Positions 55,782-64,000 of a DNA stretch of 64,000 nt are shown here, in pieces; position 1 is the first letter of the stretch; each line of letters begins with the position of its first letter. Where the stretch lies: positions 94,297,916 through 94,361,915 of the forward strand of contig CAMTDV010000030.1 in assembly GCA_947069175.1 (NCBI GenBank). The letters are read 5' to 3'. The DNA is from Scalesia atractyloides. Taxonomy: Eukaryota; Streptophyta; Magnoliopsida; Asterales; Asteraceae. The notes beneath the pieces are model-generated. The model was not told where the DNA came from, searched no databases, and saw nothing but the letters and a program-made list of their open reading frames with translations. A program made the translations under genes and the position numbers.

Positions 55782-58769
55782 AGGCTCTTTGTATCGATAT
55801 TTTTTTTAATTTCTTGAGCATTACAAAATGATGACAAACAAATCTATCTCCAGAGGAAACACGTCACCTTGGCATATATACCCATACCATGGTGGTGGTG
55901 ATCTTGGAAACCACTTGGGAGTTTTGTTTTATTTCTTCTTATGCCTTTTTTTTTCATTTTTAAGTGGTTCCCATTATTATATATAATAACTGCTTTTATA
56001 TTCTATATCATATACAGATTCGGGCTGATGTTGGTAGTACCAATGACCTTGCATTTTCTTATCTAAACAAACAACTTTAATCAAGGTTTGGATGCACCAA
56101 CAGGTGCCTCACAGTTTACATTTGATGATGATGAAGCACCTGTATATTCTATATGTCCACATAATAAAGAAGACATTCTGGTATATAGTATAAACCATAT
56201 TATAAAAATATTCTCTATATTTCAAGACTTTTTATATTGTTATTAAATAGCTATTTCTTCGTATACCACTTTATAGTTTATATTCTCAACAGCAACTGAT
56301 GGAGCATAAAAACATGGTTATATGACAATATATGTTCAAGAATTTAATATGATGCACCTGGCACCAGAGCGTTTTAGTCCTTTATTCACATCAGATTACA
56401 AAACATTCTCATTCGTGCTTAGTGCCAATGCATTAATCCCAGATTTGTGTTTCTTTAATGTAGTAATTAAAGAGTGTTTCTCACCTTTTGGTGATTTTAG
56501 TTTTCTCCAAATCTTGATTTTTTTGTCAGTTGATCCAGTATTTCTTTGTCATAAGAACCTTTGTATAGCAACTTCCCACCAATGCCAAGAGGCGATCGAG
56601 ATGTAGGAGTTCTTGTGTTTGATGGTTAAGATGCAGTGATGTGGAACGGGTAGGTGGTAATAAGAACATTGATATTATGATTCATCTTGTGAGTTAGAAA
56701 TTTCAAGATGTGGCATCTTTTAGTGTGACGTGAAAGGTAGAAAAAAGCATTCGGGAATCGAGATTTGAAGATGTGGCATCTTTTGGAAATTTGAATGTTG
56801 AGTTTCACCACCCCATCATCAAGCTCCTTATCTTGATCATATCTTGAGTTGTGACACTGAATTGAAATGATGATGATCATGGACGCCATTACTGATGTAA
56901 AGCACCATGAGTTCTCAAATGCTTTTGGTCAACGGATTTTGGCGATCATGGTCGTTTATGTAGGAGTAAACTCGATGATGATTGATTGTACAAACTGTTG
57001 GTATTTTGGAATGTTGTGAAACTAATGGTTAATTGTTTTTTTTATACATAATTGAATATGTTTGTTTAAGTTATTATGCATATTGCAGGGCAATTCGATA
57101 TTTTTGGTGGGCTAACTTATTTGTTTGTCTGCAATGATAGGTTTTTTTAACTAGTTGGATCATTTCCATTACATAACATTACAATACTTGAACCGACATG
57201 CATACTCGAGCATCTATATCTCTATAGCTAGATCATTGACAGTTTACTTTACACCCCCACAAAATTAGAAATTATGTAATCCAGACTTTCTAAATTTATT
57301 TGTAAAAAACACCATTTTAGATGATCATAACATAACGTGTTAACTTATAAGCACGTGTACTCATCGGTCATATCTAAAACTACAACGTCGTCAGTATTTA
57401 TTGTTACATGTTGTCCGCAAATTTGTATTAGTACCGCTTTTTGTTTCTCGTTCTCATATTTGTCTAATAAGTTCAGGTGGTTGATGATGAGGAACAAGAT
57501 TCCGACTCGGCCAGCTCTAGATGTTCAACAACAGATGATAACATAGATACACCAAACATGTCAGACGTGGGCCAGACAATAGGTTAGCAACATGGAACGG
57601 GGTCCCATTCGAGGCCGAAGATGACCATCCAATGGCCAAAATGATTTAAGAAGTATAACACATTTGAGTTTTATGAAACATTCCGTACATGTTGGCTACA
57701 CACTACCATGGATGCATTTTGACTACCAATCCTTTCGCATCAACTATTTTGTTTGAGTAAACCAAAATTATATGAAACATTGTGTAATCTGACTCTATTT
57801 TATTTCTTTATGTTCTTAAGTTTATTCATGTTGTTACTATATAATACATCAACGGAACCCGTCCACCGGACGGTTATTAAACTAGTTAGCAAGGATATCG
57901 TAGTCATGAATCAAGAGAAATGTGGTATTACAAGTTTCTGTTGATTGTGAAAGGTAAAACACAAAAATTTGGTTAATGTGCTTTAAATTAATATAACCTA
58001 ACTGCAATCAATTAAGAAACTAGAATACGCAAAATAGAAAAAGACAAAACAAAAAATGAGGGATCACTCGAGGTTCATGTTTGATAATATTATGTATGAT
58101 TCACGTTGAACAACCAACCTAATCAACTACATAGACATAGCATCGTTTAACATGTAAATGATGGACAGTCATATGATACTACAATCGAATACAAGTATTT
58201 GATTAACGATAGTTGCCATCCCACCATATGACAGTATGATCTAATCTAATACCCCTTGTTCCTTAACCGACTTAACTATTGTCAGAAATGATAAATAGAT
58301 GTGATAAAAAATAGTTTCTCTCAACACATTCAAACCATTCACTAGTAAAAATATCAACACTTTTATGTCTAGCAAAAGCTCACAAGTGTTGTAATTGTAA
58401 TATAGAACATACCTATGGAGATCAGACCCTATGCCCGGTTTGATCACAAATGATTTAGACTATATGTAAAAAGCGCCAAGCCACCAGCCAAATCAGCATT
58501 TGGGGAGTTAAACACCACGCCATGGGCGCGAAGGATCAATCGCATGTAACAGGCGCGAGGGTTGAGTGCGAAAATCTGTGTGTGGATCCCATTGATCATC
58601 CAATGAGAAGCCTCCACATGAAGAGGGAGTGGTCACAACCACTAGTCACTACACTCAAATAGTTTCCAAAATGACAACTCCTTTATCCTGGGTCATGGGC
58701 TAGTTCTTACTAGTGGGCTACAATCAAATAGATTATTGGATCAAAACAATGATTTTTTTTTCAATCTCA
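55782..58769. other. Mosaic of coding-like scraps and AT-rich DNA
   Basis: I can support no gene. Scraps include a frame at 56322-56606 and an exon-like DDEEQDSDSASSRCSTTDD near 57487-57584 that ends in TIG before GTTAGC, similar in ending to the exon at 28532 of the left fossil gene. AAGATGTGGCATCTTTT is repeated (about 56704 and 56769). 58470-58560 has a GC-richer stretch with AGGCGCGAGGG. Confidence 0.3.
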
Positions 58770-58777
58770 CTTGATCT

Positions 58778-59497
58778 TAGAGATGGTCATAATCGGTTCC
58801 TTTTTATACCTGGAACCGGTTCCTAACCGGACCCGGTTCCTAACCGGACCCGGTTCCTGAATGTGTGTCAATGGAACCGGTTCTTGTTGTAACCGGGTCA
58901 GGATCCTATCCGGGTTTTAACCATTAAAACTAGAACCGAGTGTACCCGGTTCGGGTCGGGTTGGAACCGGTTCCAGTTCCTTAGAAGAACCGGTTCCTAA
59001 TGTTACAATTAAATGGAAAAGACTGCAAAGACTATTAGAAACCTATTCATTCGGTCAATTCAATGAAAAAAGCTGCAAAACTATTAGAAACCGATGGTAA
59101 ATTCCTTGCCTTCTTGCCTCCTTGCATCCCAATATCAATAACTTACACTTTCAAACCTCCACAATTAAAATGGCGTGCAACGACGAGGTTGTGATGGTTT
59201 ATATCTTGTAGGTGTAAGTTAACGGTAGAGATGGGCATATCGGGTTTTTTTGTCCTACCCGGAACCGGTTCTGGGTAGGAACCGGGTTCCGGGTAGGAAC
59301 CGGGTTCCGGGTACGCACCGGGTCCGAGTAGGAACCGGGTACGAACCGATTTTATTTATAAAATGTGGAACCGGGTTGGAACCACCGGGTTTTTTGAACC
59401 CGGAACCGGTTCTACTATTAGCCGGGTAGGAACCGAAACCGGTTCCAGGTCGGTTCCACCGGGTCGGGTTTGGAACCGGTTATTATGCCCATCTCTA
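58778..59497. mobile_element. hAT-like non-autonomous element with AACCGGTTCC repeats
   Basis: Ends TAGAGATGGTCATAATCGG and (right, reverse complement) TAGAGATGGGCATAATAACC are terminal inverted repeats. They are flanked by a perfect 8-bp duplication CTTGATCT (58770-58777 and 59498-59505), the hAT signature. Many GGAACCGG(G/T)TTCC-type words fill both sides. A second end-like TAGAGATGGGCATATCGGG at about 59227 lies inside, suggesting one copy inserted into or duplicated within another. No transposase. Confidence 0.85.
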
Positions 59498-59505
59498 CTT
59501 GATCT

Positions 59506-60230
59506 TCTCTTATTTTTCTTCTTATCTTAAATATTCATTTCAAAGATAATATTTAAATTATCTATAAACACACAATCAACTAACATGCCAAGTTACATCA
59601 AAACAGAAGGTAGATGGGCAACAAGCTGCGCCGCTAATCCTTTCTGAATTGCAACAATGAATTGTGCCATGAATTCAATTGATGCTTACCAATTTAATTA
59701 TAATCACTTTTTATGACTAGCATATTGTTAATTTAATTATAACTAGGTTGTTTCCCCACGCATTGCGGCGGTACGTTATCACGGGTTAGATTCGTTATAG
59801 TATGGTATGATACATGCACTCGATATAGAAATCAGCACATGATTTGCATCAATTGAAAACAGAAAAAACGAACACTGATAAGTCGGTAACCGACAACGAT
59901 GTTGTCCAAATGGTTTCGATCAGTTCAAATCGTCACAGAACTAGGAATGATATTTGTTTATCATCATTCTTAACTCTAAAGAAAACAAACGTACTTTTAT
60001 AATAGCTAATTTGCACACTCATTAAACTTAGTTAGTGTTAATTAAAAATTTCATAATATTAATTAAATAATTACGAAAACTAAACCAAACAAAGATGGAC
60101 CCCACATATAAGCCCTGGGTATCGCACGCCTCTGCTCAGTGGGTTGGGACCCAGCGACCCATGAAACTGATCCTGGGCATGGAATATCATGTCCCTTGTT
60201 TTTTCGGTTTCTACACCTAACAACCCCTTA
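59506..60230. other. AT-rich DNA, possible transposon end
   Basis: No gene. AACTAGGTTGTTTCCCCACG followed by CATTGCGGCGG (near 59742) has the style of the CGCGTTGCGGCGG ends of common plant DNA elements; I cannot find the other end. Confidence 0.3.
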
Positions 60231-60239
60231 TTTTGTTCA

Positions 60240-60536
60240 GAGTTAATTACTGTTTTCATCTATGTGGTTTGACAAAAATCACTATTTCAGTCCATTAGTT
60301 TAAAAATTGCGATTTCAGTCCCTGTGGTTTCACTTTCGTAACCATTTCAGTCCCTGTAGTTTCTCTTTCATAACCACTTCAATCCATTTATTATGTAAGT
60401 ACATGGACTGAAATGGTTGCGAAGTGGACTGAAATGGTTATGAAAGTAAAACCACAGGGACTGAAATCGCAATTTTTAAAGTGGACTGAAATAGTGATTT
60501 TTGACAAACCACAGGGACGAAAACTGTAATTAACTC
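60240..60536. mobile_element. Foldback MITE, Mutator-type
   Basis: A 297-bp element with GAGTTAATTAC ends in inverted orientation. Nearly the whole unit folds back (ATTTCAGTCC and GGACTGAAAT words in each arm; GTGGTTT and AAACCAC). Flanking 9-mers TTTTGTTCA (60231-60239) and TTTTGTTTA (60537-60545) match at 8 of 9, the Mutator-type target length. Confidence 0.8.
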
Positions 60537-60545
60537 TTTTGTTTA

Positions 60546-62070
60546 TCTTCTCATGTTTCGGATTTGGGCTTCATATTTGTCTTCGCCCATAAAATTGTGT
60601 TAGTAAACTTACAATTTAGGGATTCAAACCAACGTTTTTTTATTATATATATTAATACAAAACAGCTATGATATTAGCAAAATTAGATTATTTATTTGAC
60701 ATTGTAATTAGTTAATTAAGCTTTAATTTTAGTGTGTTTTGATTTAACTAATTTTTTTAACGGCCAAAACGCTCTATATATATAGAGCCAGCCAGAAACT
60801 GGAGTACAAAATACAAAACCGCAACACAAAGAAAGCGACACGACACAACCTACAACGGGATAACTACAACAAGTCTACAATATCAAAGACGACCCATTTA
60901 TCCCACTTCAAAGATGGCCGATTCGATCTATTGCTGACCCAAAGGAAGGTGTATTCTTTTATAAGGTCCACTATCTTCCGATCTATCAACTACTATACAT
61001 TGTTTAATTTATTTATACATTTCATAAACACATATTAAAGTCAGATCAATATAAGAAAATGTATGATTTTGTGTATTTGGAGGGTTTGGTCAGAAAGTGT
61101 ATGCTAACACGGTATTGATTGTAATCTCATGCAACTGAAAATTGATTTTAAAATAATTTACAACTGAAAATATGTAAAAAAAATTGATTCGTAAAAATAG
61201 TAAAACTATTAAGTCTTTTTCCGGTTTAAACAACATATATTGATAAAAATATATTTGTATCGGTAATCGGGATTATTCCATTCTATCATTTTTAATTAAG
61301 TGATGTTAGAATAGGCCTTATTATAAGAACGTGCATAGCATATTAGTATTTGATAATTGATATATTAGAATAACAACAAGAAGCCGGAAAGTTGCAACCC
61401 TTTTTATTATTAGGGTAAAAAAACATATATTGTTTTTTATATGATTTAGGCCTTTTAATCAAACAATGTGCATGGTTTGGTAGATGGTTTTATTATATTT
61501 TCTTATTCAACATCTTTTCATCGTAATTTGCTCAGATTTACAATAAAACAATCTTAATATAATGTACATGCACCATAATCAAGTTTTAATTAAGGCAACT
61601 TTTGGTATGATAGGGCTAACGGATGTAAATTAGTGGAGCAAGGTTCAAACTTGTTCAATTGAAGCTTAATTTAGAATAGAGAACTCGAACAATGCTGAAA
61701 CTCGACTTACAAGTAATTTTTTAGGTATATTTCATTTTGTTTGGCTAGTTAACTATTTATTATATTTTATATTCAAATAAACCATTTTATATTTATAGTT
61801 ATAATTATAATATATATATATATATGTGTGTGTGTGTGTATAGAGAGAGAGAGAATTCTCCTACAACAACAATTATTACGCAAGTTTGTATCTCATCTTA
61901 CAAATTGTTACATGGAAGGCGATGTAGAACAAAGGAACTGAGAAACTTGAAGGTCGTTACATCTACATCTGGAAATTTTGATAAGATCAAAACGTATATG
62001 AAAATGGATAAGAATAGATGAGATTTTATGTAGTCAAGGTTCAACGACATATTGAGTTTGAGGTCGGAGA
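60546..62070. other. AT-rich DNA, no gene seen
   Basis: No supported gene. 60752-60940 may be a LINE 3' end in antisense (T-run, then AACGGCCAAAACGCTC). A TA/TG/GA compound microsatellite lies at 61808-61853. Confidence 0.4.
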
Positions 62071-62599
62071 TGTTGGAAATTTAGTGAAAATAACATTTTT
62101 CACAAATATAGGAAATGGATATTTCCTAATTTTGGACGATAAATAAATATTATAAACTGAGGTTTATAGAGATATTTATTCCGGGTTTGTGTTCTATGTT
62201 GGAAGAGCTTCGCAACGAACTAAACCACGTCCAAAACAGAGCTAACATGAATGAGATATCGATGCTCAAAGTTTGGTGTTTGAAATATTAAATCCTAAAA
62301 TAATGGGAGAGTAGCACCTTGTCCCACATAGGAGGAGTGATGAAACTTAAATGGGTATTTAAGTGGGAACACTCCCTCCTTATTGTTTCATGGAAGCACA
62401 CACTAAGTGTACTCGCGAAGGGTGCATCGCACCCTAACTCACACTCGCACTCATGCTCGCGCGCGTGGCGTGGGCGATGGACGCAATGTGGCGCTTTGAT
62501 GACGCCTTTGTATTTTTGACCGCGCGCTTGTGGCTCAGCAAAGGCTGCAAGGACCAGGTGGCGCAGATCCTGGAGGGCAACGTGGCAAGGGGCGCGCAG

Positions 62600-63660
62600 G
62601 TACACATGTAGTGGATATACGGAAGAATCTCGTATCGGGTTGGATGCTCAACAAGTTTGATTTTCGTCTAGTGTTTGAATCAGACAAATTTGTTTTATCT
62701 AGACGTGGAATGTATGTTGGAAAGGGCTATGCCCTTAATGGTATGTTCAAAATGAATGTAACGGTCGTTAACACCAAGAAAAACATGAATGAAATTTCTA
62801 CTTCTACTTACATAATTGAGTCTTCAAATGTTTGGCATAGTAGATTAGAACATGTAAAGTTTAATACATTACAACGTTTAATTAAATTAAATATGATACC
62901 AACATTCCATATGATTCCGATTACAAATGCGAAACATGTGTAGAATCCAAACTTACAAGAGCATCGTTTAAATCGGTTGAAAGAATAACCGAACCCCTTG
63001 ATTTAATTCATACCGATGTGTATGATTTAAAAGTGGTTCCCACACATGGAGGAAATAAGTACTTTATCACATTTATTGATGATTGTACTAAATATTGCTA
63101 TGTATATTTACTTAAAAGTAAAGATGAAGCAATAGAAAATTTTATCTTGTACAAAAACGAAGTTGAGAATCAACTTAAAAAGAAGATAAAAGTGGTTAGA
63201 AGCGACCGAGGAGGTGAATATGTTGCACCATTTGCGGATTTATGCGCAAAAAGTGGCATTGTACATGAGTGTACACCTCCTTATTCTCCACAATCAAATG
63301 GCGCTGCGGAACCTAAGAACCGCACATTAAAAGAAATGATGAACGCCATGTTGATCAGTTCGGGTGTGAACCGAGAAATGTGGGGGACGCGATTCTCTCA
63401 GCGAATTATCTTTTGAACAAGATACCACTTAAAAATAGGGACGAAACTCCATATGAGTTATGGAGAAAAAGGAAGCCTTCGTACAAATACTTGAAAGTGT
63501 GGGGGTGCCTAGCAAAGGTGATTGTACCACCTCCTAAGACTCTTAGGATAGGACCCAAAACTGTTGATTGTGTATTCATAGGATATGCACACAAAGTAAT
63601 GCACATCGTTTTCTTGTACACGAGTCCAAGAATCCCGATGTCCACGTAAACACTATCATG
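62600..63660 (+). pseudogene. pol: copia GAG-pre-integrase and integrase (frameshifted)
   Basis: Pre-integrase: NVWHSRLEHVKFNTLQRLIK (62827 on). After a frameshift near 62910 the zinc-binding CETC is read in the frame that continues as LDLIHTDVYDLK, FITFIDDCTKYCYVYLLKSK, VVRSDRGGEYV and PPYSPQSNGAAEPKNRTLKE, giving the D, D and E of the catalytic triad. The usual ERKNRT is EPKNRT in this copy. A one-base loss near 63382 moves the end (LSANYLLNKIPLKNRDETPY, YLKVWGCLAKV) to a third frame, and another shift follows near 63595. Confidence 0.9.
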
Positions 63661-63706
63661 GAGGCAAATCCTAACATGTCTTATACTTTGAAAATGTGTT
63701 TCCTAT

Positions 63707-64000
63707 GCTAGGAGAACCATATGAAACTTCACCAACAATGGTTGATGAAGCAGGTCCAAGTTCATCTACGTGGCTAGATGAAACACATGATCGACCAGAG
63801 GTCGACCAAGGTGACCTTAGACGAAGTAAACGGCCAAGGATTGCAAAATCATTGGGGCCAGACTTCATGAGCTATATAGTTGAGGGTGAGCCCAATACCT
63901 ATCGCGAAGCGGTTTCTTCCGCGAAAGGACCTCAATGGAAAGAAGCAATTAAGAATGAAATTGATTCTATATTGCAAAATCATACTTGGGAGTTAGTAGA
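63707..64000 (+). pseudogene. pol: copia linker and start of reverse transcriptase (partial)
   Basis: An open frame reads LRRSKRPRIAKSLGPDFMSY and then TYREAVSSAKGPQWKEAIKN with NHTWELVD, the N-terminal border of the copia reverse transcriptase domain. It is cut by the window end. The other-strand frame 63671-63868 is a shadow. Confidence 0.85.

Larger units (their letters stand above)
62071..64000 (+). mobile_element. Ty1/copia element, 5' part (broken, runs off window)
   Basis: TGTTGGAAATTTAGTG at 62071 has the form of a copia LTR start, with a TCCCACATAGGAGGAGTGAT promoter-like stretch at 62322. The LTR end and primer site are not evident. No gag is found: pol begins at the GAG-pre-integrase domain near 62600. 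Integrase precedes the reverse transcriptase, which identifies copia order. The window ends at the first residues of the reverse transcriptase. Confidence 0.8.

Noticed and set aside
60240..60536. Coding or regulatory palindrome
   Set aside because: Inverted ends and a near-perfect 9-bp flanking duplication explain it as a MITE.
62288..62605. Minus-strand 105-codon ORF
   Set aside because: It lies across the copia LTR-like region and GC-rich leader and lacks any domain.

Overview
This window is nuclear DNA of a flowering plant, made almost entirely of transposable elements. The basis is AT-rich sequence with long TA runs, plant Ty3/gypsy and Ty1/copia retrotransposons with initiator-Met-tRNA primer sites, MITEs, and fossil genes with GT-AG introns. 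The LTR style and gag type suggest a eudicot, possibly Asteraceae; that is inference. No intact cellular gene is present.

Layout. (1) 1-15306: the leader and long LTR of a minus-strand Ty3/gypsy element. Its LTR is split by a complete but inactivated 10.1-kb Ty3/gypsy element (2490-12564, plus strand; Del/Tekay-like gag, protease, reverse transcriptase, RNase H and integrase, with many stops and frameshifts). (2) 15307-18620: decayed LTR-like DNA and one terminal exon of a neprosin-domain gene (minus strand). (3) 18621-27577: a dense cluster of foldback, MITE-like elements seated in TA microsatellites, some nested. One carries a large Mutator-like foldback and a block that looks organellar. 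(4) 27578-51385: a fossil locus with two convergent multi-exon genes. The left gene (plus) has an MGFG-type motif found upstream of Ulp1-like proteases; the right gene (minus) has a FAR1-like N-terminus. All of their interior introns that I can read are phase 1. The space between them is filled with copies of the palindrome GTAACACGTGTTAC. Three retroelements landed in this locus: a very young gag-only element (29459-38799, perfect 5-bp TSD), an LTR without its element (39760-42379), and a second, internally deleted gag-only element (43205-48638, perfect TSD). (5) 51386-58777: a mosaic of broken gene pieces, the clearest being three exons of a mitochondrial pyruvate dehydrogenase E2 lipoyl domain. 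(6) 58778-62070: a hAT-like element with a perfect 8-bp TSD, a Mutator-type MITE, and unassigned AT-rich DNA. (7) 62071-64000: the 5' part of a broken Ty1/copia element running off the window.

How the parts work together. The gag-only elements share leader, gag, primer site, polypurine tract and LTR type with the protein-coding Ty3 element. They have no protease, reverse transcriptase or integrase, so they were presumably mobilised in trans by a relative of it. The most unusual shared feature is in the LTRs. Each full-size LTR of this family carries three or four tRNA-like modules in sense orientation downstream of the TATA box, where they would be in the RNA leader, and one in antisense upstream of it.
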